A stretch of 64,000 bases of DNA from Prado023 sp964418695 (GTDB lineage Bacteria; Actinomycetota; Actinomycetes; S36-B12; CAIYMF01): the NCBI GenBank assembly GCA_964418695.1, contig CAYQMN010000003.1, positions 62,001 through 126,000 on the forward strand, in the 5' to 3' direction. Numbering within the stretch: position 1 is the first letter of the stretch; each line of letters starts with the position of its first letter. The translations under genes were made by a program, and so were the position numbers. Shown in pieces: positions 50,129 to 59,640 of this stretch. The notes beneath the pieces were generated by a model. That model saw only the letters and a list, made by a program, of their open reading frames with translations. It had not been told where the DNA came from and made no database searches.

Positions 50129-51801
50129 GCACTCCCGGGCCCCTGATCCTGCCGACGGCGCTGGCCGCGCCGGCGCCGGGCTGGACCGTGACCGCCGACG
50201 TGATCGTCATCGGCTCCGGCGTGGCCGGGCTGTCGCTGGCCCGCAGCATCCGCCGCCTGGGGCACCGCGTGCTGATCGTGACCAAGTCCGCGGTCCAGGA
50301 GGGGTCCACCCGCTGGGCGCAGGGCGGGGTGGCCGCCGCGCTGGCCGCCGACGACTCGCCGGCCGACCACGAGCGCGACACCCTGGTCGCCGGCGCCGGG
50401 CTCTGCGACCCCGACGCGGTCCACCTGCTGTGCAAGGCCGGCCCGGCGGCGGTGCGCGCGCTGATCGAGGCGGGCGCCCGGTTCGACCACGACGTGTCCG
50501 GCGACATCTCGCTGACCCGCGAGGGTGGGCACCACCACAGCCGGATCGCGCATGCGGGCGGGGACGCCACCGGGGCGGAGATCTTCCGGGCGCTGGTCGC
50601 CTCGATCGCCGACGACCCGGGCATCGCGCTGGTGGAGAACGCCCTGGCGCTGGACCTGCTCACCGACGACCGCGGCGCGGTCCAGGGCATCACGCTGCAT
50701 GTGATCGGCCAGGGCCAGCACGACGGGGTCGGCGCGGCGCTGGCGCCCGCCGTGGTCCTGGCGACCGGCGGGCTGGGCCAGGTGTTCACTCAGACGACCA
50801 ACCCGTCGGTGGCCACCGGCGACGGGATCGCGATGGCGTTGCGCGCGGGCGCGGAGGTCGCCGATCTCGAGTTCGTCCAGTTCCATCCGACCGTCATGTA
50901 CCTCGGACCGGACTCGAAGGGTCAGCAGCCGCTGGTCAGCGAGGCGGTCCGCGGCGAGGGCGCGGTGCTGGTCGACGACGCTGGTGTGCCGTTCATGCGC
51001 GGCCAGCACCCACTGGCCGACCTCGCGCCGCGCGACGTGGTGGCCAAGGCGATCATGCGCCGGATGCGCGAGCAGGACCGCGCCCACATGTGGCTGGACG
51101 GGCGCATGCTCGGCGACCGCTGGGAGACCCGGTTCCCCACCATCGTCGAGTCCTGCCGCCAGCAGGGCATCGACCCGCGCGTCGACCTGATCCCGGTCGC
51201 GCCGGCCCAGCACTACGCCTCCGGCGGCATCCGCACCGACGTGGACGGCCGGGCCGGCATCCCCGGGCTGTTCGCCGCCGGCGAGGTCGCCTGCACCGGC
51301 GTGCACGGGGCCAACCGGCTGGCCAGCAACTCGCTGCTGGAGGGCCTGGTGTTCCCCGAGCGGATCGTCGCCGCGCTGGCCGGTGGGCTGCCCGAGCGCC
51401 GGGACCCGGACGCGTCGGCCCACCGCCGGCCCGGCCTGGTCGCCGACGCCGGGCGGCGGACCGTCCAGGTGCTCATGACCGAGGGGGTGGGGGTGCTGCG
51501 CAGCGGCGCCTCGATCACCGCGGCGATCGACGGGCTGGGCCGGATGGTGGTGGGCGACCTGCCCCAGGGTCGCAGCCTGCGCGCGTGGGAGGCCACGAAC
51601 CTGCACGCGGTGTCCTCGGTGCTGGCCGCGCACGCCCTGGCCCGGGAGGAGACCCGCGGGTCGCACTGGCGCGAGGACTTCCCGGCGGTGGACGACCGGC
51701 GGTGGCGGGTCCGGCTGGGCGCCCGGGTCGACGCCGACGGCGTGGTCCACACCGCCGAGGAGCCGGTCCGCGCCCACGACTACGCCACGCCCGGCGCCTG
51801 A
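50125..51801 (+). CDS. nadB: L-aspartate oxidase
   Basis: 558 residues from the ATG at 50125 (ATGA overlap with panC). FAD-binding VIVIGSGVAGLSLA (26-39), STRWAQGGVAAAL, HSRIAHAGGDATG, EFVQFHPT, EAVRGEGAVL and HGANRLASNSLLEGLVF. Oxidises aspartate to iminoaspartate for NAD synthesis. The usual partner nadA is not seen nearby; nadC follows. Confidence 0.95.
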   Translation: MSTPGPLILPTALAAPAPGWTVTADVIVIGSGVAGLSLARSIRRLGHRVLIVTKSAVQEGSTRWAQGGVAAALAADDSPADHERDTLVAGAGLCDPDAVHLLCKAGPAAVRALIEAGARFDHDVSGDISLTREGGHHHSRIAHAGGDATGAEIFRALVASIADDPGIALVENALALDLLTDDRGAVQGITLHVIGQGQHDGVGAALAPAVVLATGGLGQVFTQTTNPSVATGDGIAMALRAGAEVADLEFVQFHPTVMYLGPDSKGQQPLVSEAVRGEGAVLVDDAGVPFMRGQHPLADLAPRDVVAKAIMRRMREQDRAHMWLDGRMLGDRWETRFPTIVESCRQQGIDPRVDLIPVAPAQHYASGGIRTDVDGRAGIPGLFAAGEVACTGVHGANRLASNSLLEGLVFPERIVAALAGGLPERRDPDASAHRRPGLVADAGRRTVQVLMTEGVGVLRSGASITAAIDGLGRMVVGDLPQGRSLRAWEATNLHAVSSVLAAHALAREETRGSHWREDFPAVDDRRWRVRLGARVDADGVVHTAEEPVRAHDYATPGA

Positions 51802-51815
51802 GCGGAGGAGACCCG

Positions 51816-52745
51816 ATGCCCGACCCGAACGACCCGGTCCAGGCTGCCCTGGCCGACGCCGGGCTGGCGGTCGACGAGGTCGACGCCCTGATCCGCGCGG
51901 CGCTGGTCGAGGATCTCGGCGGCGGGCTGGACGTCACCTCGGTGGCCACCATCCCGGCCGACCAGCGGGCCACCCTGGACCTCACCGCCCGCGCCGCCGG
52001 CGTGCTGGCCGGGGTCCCGGTGGCCGCCCGGGTGCTCCAGCTGGCTGGCGAGGGCGCGGTGACCGGGGCCGGGACCGGCGCGGGCGCGGGCGCGGTGATC
52101 GTCGACCTGCGGGTGCCCGACGGCCGTGCGGTCGCCGCCGGCGACGTGGTCTGCTCGGCGACCGGCCCGACCCGGGCGCTGCTCCTGGGCGAGCGAACCG
52201 CCCTGAACCTGCTCTGCCACCTGTCCGGCGTCGCGACGGCGACCGCGGCCTGGGCGCAGGCACTGGCCGGCACGCCGACCCGGGTGCGCGACACTCGCAA
52301 GACCACCCCGGGCCTGCGCGCGCTGGAGAAGTACGCCGTGCGCTGTGGCGGCGGGGTCAACCACCGGATGGGGCTCTGGGACGCCGCCCTGGTCAAGGAC
52401 AACCACGTCGTGGCCGCCGGCGGGGTGGCTCAGGCGTTCGAGGCGGTTCGCGTCCGGTTCCCCGGGGTGCCGGTCGAGGTCGAGGTCGACTCGTTGGACC
52501 AGCTGGAGACGGTCCTGGACGCCGGGGCGGACCTGGTCCTGCTCGACAACTTCACCCCCGAGCTGACCGCCGAGGCGGTCCGGCGAACCGCGGGGCGGGC
52601 CCGGCTGGAGTCCTCCGGCGGGCTCACCCTCGCCTCCGCCCGCGCCTACGCGCTGACCGGGGTGGACTATGTGGCGGTGGGTGCCCTGACCCACTCCGCG
52701 CCGATCCTGGACCTGGGCGCGGACCTGCGTGCCGTGGAGGGCTGA
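51816..52745 (+). CDS. nadC: quinolinate phosphoribosyltransferase (decarboxylating)
   Basis: 309 residues from the ATG at 51816 with GGAGGAG 6 nt upstream, 14 nt after nadB. RDTRKTTPGLRALEKYAVRCGGGVNHRMGLWDAALVKDNH and EVEVDSLDQL are diagnostic. Forms nicotinate mononucleotide from quinolinate and PRPP. A Gly/Ala repeat (GAGTGAGAGA) interrupts the N-terminal part. Confidence 0.96.
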   Translation: MPDPNDPVQAALADAGLAVDEVDALIRAALVEDLGGGLDVTSVATIPADQRATLDLTARAAGVLAGVPVAARVLQLAGEGAVTGAGTGAGAGAVIVDLRVPDGRAVAAGDVVCSATGPTRALLLGERTALNLLCHLSGVATATAAWAQALAGTPTRVRDTRKTTPGLRALEKYAVRCGGGVNHRMGLWDAALVKDNHVVAAGGVAQAFEAVRVRFPGVPVEVEVDSLDQLETVLDAGADLVLLDNFTPELTAEAVRRTAGRARLESSGGLTLASARAYALTGVDYVAVGALTHSAPILDLGADLRAVEG

Positions 52746-52749
52746 GCCG

Positions 52750-53523
52750 ATGCTGCTGGCGATCGACGTCGGGAACACCAACACCGTCCTGGGCCTGTTC
52801 GAGGGCCACGACCTGACCCGGTCCTGGCGAGTCAAGACCGACCCTCGCTCCACCGCCGACGAGATGGCGCTGACGTTCCGCGGGCTGCTGGCCGATGTCC
52901 CCCCGGTGACTGGGGTGGCGCTGTGCTCGACCGTGCCCGCGGTGCTGCGCGAGATGCGCACGATGCTGACCCGCTACTGGGGACACATCCCGGCGGTCAT
53001 CGTGGAGCCCGGCGTGCGCACCGGGGTCTCGCTGCTCACCGACAACCCCAAGGAGGTGGGCGCGGACCGGATCGTCAACACGCTGGCCGCCCACCACCTG
53101 CACGGCGGCCCGTGCATCGTGGTGGACTTCGGCACCTCGACCAACCTCGATGTCGTCAGCGCATCGGGCGACTTCCTGGGCGGCGCGCTGGCCCCCGGCA
53201 TCGAGGTCTCCCTGGACGCGCTGGCCGCGCGCGCCGCCCAGCTGCGCAAGATCGAGCTGGTCCGGCCGCGCTCGGTGATCGGCAAGAACACCGTCGAGGC
53301 GCTGCAGTCCGGCGCGGTCTACGGGTTCGCCGGGCAGGTCGACGGCCTGGTCAGCCGCATCGTCGAGGAGCTCGGCGGCTCGGTCACCGCGGTCGTCGCG
53401 ACCGGCGGGCTGGCCCCGGTGGTCATCGCCGAGTGCCGGACCATCACCCACCACGAGCCCGATCTGACGCTGCTCGGGCTGGCCCTGATCCACGGCAAGA
53501 ACGTCCCCCCGCGCCATGGCTGA
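52750..53523 (+). CDS. coaX: type III pantothenate kinase
   Basis: 257 residues from the ATG at 52750, 4 nt after nadC. AIDVGNTNTVLGLF (Asp6, phosphate loop), PKEVGADRIVNTLAA, VVDFGTSTNLD and GGALAPGIEVSLDAL. First step of CoA synthesis, K+-dependent in this class. Ends the panC-nadB-nadC-coaX operon, which joins CoA and NAD synthesis. Confidence 0.95.
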   Translation: MLLAIDVGNTNTVLGLFEGHDLTRSWRVKTDPRSTADEMALTFRGLLADVPPVTGVALCSTVPAVLREMRTMLTRYWGHIPAVIVEPGVRTGVSLLTDNPKEVGADRIVNTLAAHHLHGGPCIVVDFGTSTNLDVVSASGDFLGGALAPGIEVSLDALAARAAQLRKIELVRPRSVIGKNTVEALQSGAVYGFAGQVDGLVSRIVEELGGSVTAVVATGGLAPVVIAECRTITHHEPDLTLLGLALIHGKNVPPRHG

Positions 53524-53666
53524 GGATCACCGGGCTTGCGGCGGCCACGTCCGCGTTGGCCCGGTCCGGCTCGGGTCGGTCCAGGGCGCCGGCGGCCGAG
53601 TCGGCCTGGTCGGTGCCGGCGCAGTCCCGGACGCCCCGGCCCGGGTCGGCTGACCGGTCGCCGGCG

Positions 53667-55349
53667 ATGACTCCGCTGGCCGGCCTGCGCGGCGCGAACC
53701 CCACCCGCGACCTGGTCGCGGGCATCACCGTCGCGGCCATCGCGATCCCGGAGAACCTCGGCTACGCGACGATCGCCGGGCTGCCGGTCCAGACCGGTCT
53801 GTACTGCGCGCTGGTGCCGGCGATCCTGTTCGCGCTGGTCGGTTCCTCGCGCCAGCTGGTGGTCGGCGGGGACTCGGCCACGGTCACGCTGGTGGCGGCC
53901 GGGGCGGCCGTCGTCGCCGCGGTCGGGTCGCCGGAGTACACGGTCGCCGTCGGCGTGATCGGGCTGCTCACGGCGGCCGTGCTGGCGCTCATGGTCGTCG
54001 CGCGGCTGGACTTCATGGCCGACCTGATCTCGCGCCCGGTGCTGGCCGGCTTCCTGACCGGCGTCGGCATCTCCCTGATCCTGGGCAACCTGCCCTCGGT
54101 GCTCGGGGTGCGCGCGGCCGGGACGCCGCTGCAGAGGGTGCGTCACCTGCTCAGCCACCTCGACGAGGTCAATCCGACTGCGGCCCTGCTCGGCGTGGGG
54201 ACCGTGCTGCTCATCGTCGGGGTGGAGCGCTGGCTGCGTCGGGTCCCGGCGGCCCTGCTTGCGATCCTGGTCATGGCCACGCTGGCCGCCTTCCTGCACG
54301 CGCAGGCCAAGGGCGTGACGATGGTCGGTGCGGTGCCCGCCGGCCTGCCCTCGCTGGCCTGGCCGTCGCTGAGCCTGACCCAGACCGCGCAGCTGGCCGG
54401 CACGGCCGTCTCGATCGCCATCGTGGTCGTGGCGCAGAGCGCGGCGGTCTCCCGCGGGTACGCCGTCAAGCGGGAGTACGAGGTCGACGTCGCCCAGGAC
54501 ATGGCCGGTCTGGCCGCCGCGAACCTGGGCAGCGCGGTCACCTCCGGGTTCGCGATCAGCGGCTCGCCGCCGCGCACGGAGGCCGCCGACGACGCGGGTG
54601 GCCGCTCGCAGGTCGTCAGCCTCGTGATGGCCGCCTGCGTCGCGGTGGTCCTGCTCTGGCTCACCGGTCTGTTCGAGCACGTCCCGAACCCGGTGCTGGA
54701 CGCGGTCGTGCTGGCGATCGGGATCCGCCTGCTCAAGGTCCGCGAGCTGGCCGCGGTGGCCCGGGCGTCACGGGCCGAGGTGGCGATCGCGCTGGTCACC
54801 GCGGTCACCGTCGCCCTGGTCGGCGTGGAGGAGGGGATCCTGCTGGCGGTTCTGCTCTCGCTGGTCGACCGGCTGGGCCGGCTCTACCGCCCGCACTCCG
54901 ACGTGCTGGTCGATCAGGGCGAGGTGGCCAGCCGGCTGCGACCGCGCCTCAGGATGGAGGGGTCGCTGCCGCCCGGAGCGCTGGACGGGGTCATCGTCTT
55001 CCGGTTCGGGGCGCCGCTGTTCTTCGCCAACGCGGAGAACTTCGCCAGTGAGGTGCGGGCCCTGATCGCCGGCAGCCAGCAGCCGGTGCGACTGCTGGTT
55101 CTGGACTGCGCCGCGATGGAGGACATCGACTACACCGGCGCGCAGACCCTGGCCACGCTCGGCCGGGAGCTGGGGGAGTCCGGCGGGCGCCTGGTCCTCA
55201 CCGAGGTGACCGATGCCGTGGTCCGCATGGTGGCGGTGACCGATGCCCGCGGCCAGGTCAGCGTCATCCCCCGGATCGAGGACGCCGTGCGCGTGCTCGT
55301 CGAGGACCCCGACGCCGAGCCCGGGCCCGATCAGGCGCCGCCGCGCTGA
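53667..55349 (+). CDS. SulP family anion transporter with STAS domain
   Basis: 560 residues from the ATG at 53667 (an in-frame GTG at 53613 adds 18 residues). About 12 membrane helices with NLGYATIAGLPVQTGLYCALVPAILFALVGSSRQLVVGGDSATVTL and the conserved GFAISGSPPRTEAADDAGGRSQV loop, then a cytosolic STAS domain (about 440-545; LVLDCAAMEDIDYTGAQTLATL). SulP proteins move sulfate, bicarbonate or related anions; the substrate is not deducible. In the STAS domain the usual Ser-Thr-Gly is Tyr-Thr-Gly. The 143-nt gap after coaX has no clear promoter. Confidence 0.92.
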   Translation: MTPLAGLRGANPTRDLVAGITVAAIAIPENLGYATIAGLPVQTGLYCALVPAILFALVGSSRQLVVGGDSATVTLVAAGAAVVAAVGSPEYTVAVGVIGLLTAAVLALMVVARLDFMADLISRPVLAGFLTGVGISLILGNLPSVLGVRAAGTPLQRVRHLLSHLDEVNPTAALLGVGTVLLIVGVERWLRRVPAALLAILVMATLAAFLHAQAKGVTMVGAVPAGLPSLAWPSLSLTQTAQLAGTAVSIAIVVVAQSAAVSRGYAVKREYEVDVAQDMAGLAAANLGSAVTSGFAISGSPPRTEAADDAGGRSQVVSLVMAACVAVVLLWLTGLFEHVPNPVLDAVVLAIGIRLLKVRELAAVARASRAEVAIALVTAVTVALVGVEEGILLAVLLSLVDRLGRLYRPHSDVLVDQGEVASRLRPRLRMEGSLPPGALDGVIVFRFGAPLFFANAENFASEVRALIAGSQQPVRLLVLDCAAMEDIDYTGAQTLATLGRELGESGGRLVLTEVTDAVVRMVAVTDARGQVSVIPRIEDAVRVLVEDPDAEPGPDQAPPR

Positions 55350-55401
55350 CCCTGCCTGGGCCTGCCGAGGCCGAGACGATGGCGTCCGCCGGGGGGTCGG
55401 A

Positions 55402-56178
55402 TCAGGTCGGAAGGACCGCCGAGACGGATCCTGCCGCCGCGTCGCCAGCGACCGCGTCCGCGCCCGCGCCGACGCCGGCCAGGCGCAGGACCGCGCCGAG
55501 CCCGTGGGTCGGGCCGGGCGCGTGCGGCAGGATCAGCGTGCGCATGCCCACGTGCGCCGCGCCCCCATCGTCCTCGACCGAATCGCCGACCATGAGGGTC
55601 TCCTCGGGCGGCACTCCGAGCAGCTCGACCGTCCGCAGGAAGATGCGCGGGTCGGGCTTGACCATGCCCTCGTCGGAGGACAGCACCAGCACGTCGTAGT
55701 GCCCGCGCAGCCCCAACCGGTCGAGCATCGGCCGGGAATCGATCCCGACGTTGCTCAGGATGGCCACCCGGATCCCCGCCGCGCGCAGGGCATCCAGCAC
55801 GGGCAGCGTCTCCGCGTACAGCACGGTGACCTCGAACATGGTCCGGTACAACGCGTCGCCCAGGAGCGGGGAGATGACCTCCAGCCGGGCGACCAGCGAG
55901 TCGAACACGCGCCGGTGCTGCTCGGGTCCGAGATCCCGTTCGGAGTCGGGGTCCAGCTCGCGGGCGTGCTCCCAGATCCGTGGCGCCCAGGCCAGAAGCT
56001 CCTCGCGGCCGGGCAGCTCGGCGAGGTCCTCGTCCTGGGCGGCTCCCTCGGACTCGAGCAGTGCCAGCGCCCGGTCCAGCCACAGGCCCGGGTCGCCTCC
56101 GTCGTGGACGAGGGTGGAATGCAGGTCGAAGACGACCGCTCGGATGGGGATCTCGTCCCACGGCAGCTCTGCGCTCAC
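55402..56178 (-). CDS. HAD-superfamily hydrolase with DxH motif I
   Basis: 258 residues from the GTG at 56178; a -10 hexamer 6 nt before it suggests a leaderless mRNA. HAD motifs: FDLHSTLV (17-24; nucleophile Asp18, but the second Asp of DxDxT is His20), ILSNVGIDS (motif II), Lys in GMVKPDPRIF and GDSVEDDGGAAHVGM (motif IV). The family includes phosphatases and dehalogenases; the His at the acid/base position makes phosphatase activity uncertain. Divergent from argA. Confidence 0.82.
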   Translation of the reverse strand: MSAELPWDEIPIRAVVFDLHSTLVHDGGDPGLWLDRALALLESEGAAQDEDLAELPGREELLAWAPRIWEHARELDPDSERDLGPEQHRRVFDSLVARLEVISPLLGDALYRTMFEVTVLYAETLPVLDALRAAGIRVAILSNVGIDSRPMLDRLGLRGHYDVLVLSSDEGMVKPDPRIFLRTVELLGVPPEETLMVGDSVEDDGGAAHVGMRTLILPHAPGPTHGLGAVLRLAGVGAGADAVAGDAAAGSVSAVLPT

Positions 56179-56184
56179 TGGCCG

Positions 56185-56190
56185 AGTCTA
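56185..56190 (-). promoter_or_regulatory. -10 element for a leaderless HAD transcript
   Basis: TAGACT on the minus strand, 6 nt before the GTG start at 56178. Confidence 0.45.
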
Positions 56191-56272
56191 GGGACGCGGG
56201 TGCACACGGGAGCCGTGGACCGTCGGAGGCGCTGGCCCGGGCCGCAACGAGTGGGGCGCATCGAGCATGCCC

Positions 56273-56298
56273 TTGACAGCAGCGGGAGTGTCTAGGGT
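56273..56298 (+). promoter_or_regulatory. promoter of argA, leaderless
   Basis: Perfect -35 TTGACA (56273-56278) and -10 TAGGGT (56293-56298), separated by only 14 nt; the -10 ends 6 nt before the GTG start at 56305. The short spacer suggests a weak or activator-dependent promoter. Confidence 0.5.
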
Positions 56299-56304
56299 TG
56301 GTCC

Positions 56305-56802
56305 GTGACCGCCGCGATCCGCCCCGCCCGCACTGGCGACGTGCCCCGGGTCCGCGAGCTGGTGGACGTCTACGCGCAGCGGCGCATCCTGCTCTCCAAG
56401 GCGACCGTGACCCTGTACGAGGACGTGCCTGACTTCCTGGTCGCGGAGGTCGACGGCGAGGTCGTGGGCTGCGGCGCGCTGCACGTCATCTGGGAGGACC
56501 TCGGGGAGCTGCGCACCCTGGCGGTGGACCCCGCGCACCTGGGGCGGGGCGTCGGGCGGACCTTGGTGCTGGCGCTGCTGGACCGGGCCCGGGCGCTGGG
56601 GGTCGGGCGAGTGTTCTGCCTGACCTTCGAGACCGCGTTCTTCGCCGCGGCCGGGTTCGAGGAGATCGAGGGCACCCCGGTCAGCGCCTCGGTCTACGCG
56701 CAGCTCCTGCAGTCCTACGACGAGGGCGTCGCGGAGTTCCTCGACCTCGAGCGGGTCAAGCCGAACACCCTGGGCAACCACCGCATGCTCCGAGTCCTCT
56801 GA
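56305..56802 (+). CDS. argA: amino-acid N-acetyltransferase (GNAT, ArgA-type)
   Basis: 165 residues from the GTG at 56305. GNAT fold with ELRTLAVDPAHLGRGVGRTLVLALLDRARALG (acetyl-CoA loop) and VFCLTFETAFFAAAGFEEIEGTPVS. Resembles the short stand-alone N-acetylglutamate synthase of mycobacteria (Rv2747), which starts arginine synthesis. No other arg genes are in the window, as for Rv2747. The convergent ppc stop lies 62 nt beyond. Confidence 0.85.
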   Translation: MTAAIRPARTGDVPRVRELVDVYAQRRILLSKATVTLYEDVPDFLVAEVDGEVVGCGALHVIWEDLGELRTLAVDPAHLGRGVGRTLVLALLDRARALGVGRVFCLTFETAFFAAAGFEEIEGTPVSASVYAQLLQSYDEGVAEFLDLERVKPNTLGNHRMLRVL

Positions 56803-56863
56803 GCGACCCGCACGCGCTGCGAACCGCCCGCAGGGCGCCGCGTCGACCGGCGATCCCGTCCCC

Positions 56864-59632
56864 TCAGCCGGTGTTGCGTAGGCCCGTTGCGATGCCGTTG
56901 ACCGTCACCAGGAGCGCCCGGCGCAGCAGTGGGTCCACCGGGGTCCCCTCGCCCTCGTGCCAGCGCACCCGGGCCAGCAGCGACACCTGCAGCAGGTGCA
57001 GCGGCCGCAGGTAGGTGTCGCGCACGGCGAGCGTGCGGGCCAGCACCGGCTGGCTGCCCAGCAGGGAGTCGGTGCCCATGACCGCTTCGAGCTCCCGGAC
57101 CGTCAGCTCGTGCTCCTCCCGGATCAGGTCCGCGACCCGCTGCAGATGGGCCGGCACCAGGCGCTGCACGTAGCGCTGCGCCACCTCCAGGTCCGCCTTC
57201 GCGGCGGTCATCGCCACGTTGCTCAGGAAGTTGGCGAAGAACGGCCAGTCCCGGGCCATCGCGGCCAGGGTCTGGGCGTGACCGGCCTCGCGCGCGGCCC
57301 GCAGCCCGGAGCCGACGCCGAACCAGCCCGGTACGATCTGGCGCTGCTGGGTCCAGCCGAAGACCCACGGGATCGCCCGCAGGGTGTCCAGCCCGCCCCC
57401 GGCGCTGGGGCGGCGCGCGGGCCGCGACCCCAGGTGCAGGTCGCCGAGCTGCTCCACGGGCGTGGCGAACGAGTAGTAGGAAGGCAGGTCGGGGTCGTCC
57501 ACCAGCGCCCGGTAGGCGGCGAACGCCGCGTCGGAGGTCACGTTCATCACGTCGTCCCAGACCGCGAGGGTGCCCACGTCGATCCGCGACGTCCGGTGCA
57601 GGATCGTGCCGCGCAGCGTGGCTGCCAGGGTCAGGCTCAGGTTCTCCTGGGCCAAGGCGGGCAGCAGGTACTTGTCGGAGATGACCTCGCCCTGCTCGGT
57701 GACCTTGATCTGCCCGTCGAGCACGCCCCAGGGCTGGGACAGGATCGCCTCGTACGACGGTCCGCCACCGCGGCCGACCGTCCCGCCGCGGCCATGGAAC
57801 AGCCGCAGTGACACCCCGTGCGCCGCGCACACGTCGCGCAGGCGGCGCTGCGCCAGGTGGATCTCCCACTGCGAGGTGGTGATGCCCGCGTCCTTGTTGG
57901 AGTCGGAGTACCCGAGCATCACCTCCTGGACGTCGCCGCGCAGCCGCACCAGCGCGCGGAAGCCCGGATCGTCCAGCAGCGCGGCGACCAGGTCGCCGGC
58001 GTGGCGCAGCTCCTGCACCGTCTCCAGCAGCGGGACGAAGCCGATCCGGGCGACTCCACCGGACAGGTCGACCAGCCCGGCCTCGCGCGCCAGCAGGACG
58101 GCAGCCAGGACGTCGTCGGCACCCTTGGTCATCGAGATGATGAACGACTCGCAGACCTCCGGGCCGTAGCGGTCCAGCGCGTCGCGGATCGCCACGAAGG
58201 TCTCGTACGTGGTGGTCCCGGCCTCGTCCAGCGGCGGCGGGGTCGGCGCAAGCGGACGCATGCTGGTCAGCTCGGCCGACAGCAGCGCGAACCGCTGCTC
58301 CCGGTCAAGCTCGGCGTAGGGCCCGTCCGCCGCCCCGATCCGGTCCAGCAGCTGGCCGATCGCGTGGTGCTGGACCGAGGAGTGCTCGCGGACGTCCATC
58401 GTGGCCAGCGAGAGCCCGAACGTGGCCACCACGCGCATGGTCCGCGCGACCGAGCCCGAGGCGATCAGCCCGCCCCGATTGGCGGCCAGCGAGTCGCGCA
58501 GGATCGCCAGGTCGGCCAGCAGCTCGCCGGTCGTGCGGTAGTCGCGGCCCGGGACGTGCGGGCGGCCCTCGTCCTGCCGGGATCGGGTGTGACGCAGCTT
58601 GGCGTGCACGCAGGTGAGCTTGAGCCGGTACGGCTCGTCGGAGTTCAGCTTCTGGAAGCGCGGGTCGAGGTCGGGCAGCGCCGCCAGATCCCGGGCCAGG
58701 CTCTCCAGCAGCTCCGGCGTGGCCGGGGCGATCGTCTGCGACACCGACAGTGTCGAAGCCAGCGCCTCGATCTGTGGCAGCAGCGCCCGGACCGCGTGGT
58801 CGTGCTGCAGGCCCAGCACGCGCGCGGTCATCGCCGGGGTGACGAACGGGTTGCCGTCGCGGTCCCCACCGATCCAGGTGCCGAAGGACAGCACGCGCTC
58901 GGCCGGGTCCACGTCCACCCCGCACGCCGCGCCGGCCAGCGCGAACTCGGTGAGCACCGCACCGGTCACCCCATGCGAGAGGTCGTCCAGATAGAACATC
59001 GCGTTGCGCGCCTCGTCGGTGACCTCGGGCTTCTCGTGACGCAGCTCGTCGGTCTGCCAGAGCAGGTCGATCTCCTCGGCCAGGTCGCGCTCGGTGCCGA
59101 CCGATCGGGGGCCGTCGAGCAGCTCGGCGATCCGCACCAGGCGCGTCAGGACCGAGCGGCGCGACGCCTCGGTCGGGTGCGCGGTGAACACCGGCCGCGC
59201 GCCGATCCCGGCAAACCCGTCGCGGACCTCCTGCGCGCTGATCTCGCCGGTGTCCAGGGCGGCCCGGATCGCGGCGCCCGTCTGGGCCAACGGCCCGCCG
59301 GTCACCGCGCGGTCCGCGGCCATCGCCCGGGCACGGTGCACCTGCTCCACGATGTTGGCCAGCGCGAAGTAGTGGCTGAACGCTCGGGCCACGGTGATCG
59401 CCTGGTCCAGCGGCAGCCCGTCGAGCTCGGCGGCCGCGGCATCCGGGTCTTCGCGGACCAGGGTGCGGACCCGCTCCACCAGCTCCAGCAGGGCCGCGCC
59501 CTCCTGGCGCAGCAGCGACTGCCCCAAGAGGTCGGCCAGCCGGCGCACGTCCTCGCGCAGCTCGGTGGGCTGCCCCGAGGGTGGGCCCGACGGCGGGCCC
59601 GAGGGCGCCGCGGAGGCGCTGGCCTGGCTCAT
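56864..59632 (-). CDS. ppc: phosphoenolpyruvate carboxylase
   Basis: 922 residues from the ATG at 59632. Catalytic His152 in VFTAHPTEASRRS, Lys in VMLGYSDSNKDAGITTSQW, FHGRGGTVGRGGGP (Arg/Gly loop) and the conserved C-terminal RNTG. Carboxylates PEP to oxaloacetate for the TCA cycle. The first 22 residues are a repeated SGPP linker. TAGCCT ends 8 nt before the ATG, so the mRNA has little or no leader. Confidence 0.97.
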   Translation of the reverse strand: MSQASASAAPSGPPSGPPSGQPTELREDVRRLADLLGQSLLRQEGAALLELVERVRTLVREDPDAAAAELDGLPLDQAITVARAFSHYFALANIVEQVHRARAMAADRAVTGGPLAQTGAAIRAALDTGEISAQEVRDGFAGIGARPVFTAHPTEASRRSVLTRLVRIAELLDGPRSVGTERDLAEEIDLLWQTDELRHEKPEVTDEARNAMFYLDDLSHGVTGAVLTEFALAGAACGVDVDPAERVLSFGTWIGGDRDGNPFVTPAMTARVLGLQHDHAVRALLPQIEALASTLSVSQTIAPATPELLESLARDLAALPDLDPRFQKLNSDEPYRLKLTCVHAKLRHTRSRQDEGRPHVPGRDYRTTGELLADLAILRDSLAANRGGLIASGSVARTMRVVATFGLSLATMDVREHSSVQHHAIGQLLDRIGAADGPYAELDREQRFALLSAELTSMRPLAPTPPPLDEAGTTTYETFVAIRDALDRYGPEVCESFIISMTKGADDVLAAVLLAREAGLVDLSGGVARIGFVPLLETVQELRHAGDLVAALLDDPGFRALVRLRGDVQEVMLGYSDSNKDAGITTSQWEIHLAQRRLRDVCAAHGVSLRLFHGRGGTVGRGGGPSYEAILSQPWGVLDGQIKVTEQGEVISDKYLLPALAQENLSLTLAATLRGTILHRTSRIDVGTLAVWDDVMNVTSDAAFAAYRALVDDPDLPSYYSFATPVEQLGDLHLGSRPARRPSAGGGLDTLRAIPWVFGWTQQRQIVPGWFGVGSGLRAAREAGHAQTLAAMARDWPFFANFLSNVAMTAAKADLEVAQRYVQRLVPAHLQRVADLIREEHELTVRELEAVMGTDSLLGSQPVLARTLAVRDTYLRPLHLLQVSLLARVRWHEGEGTPVDPLLRRALLVTVNGIATGLRNTG

Positions 59633-59640
59633 GGCCGGAC

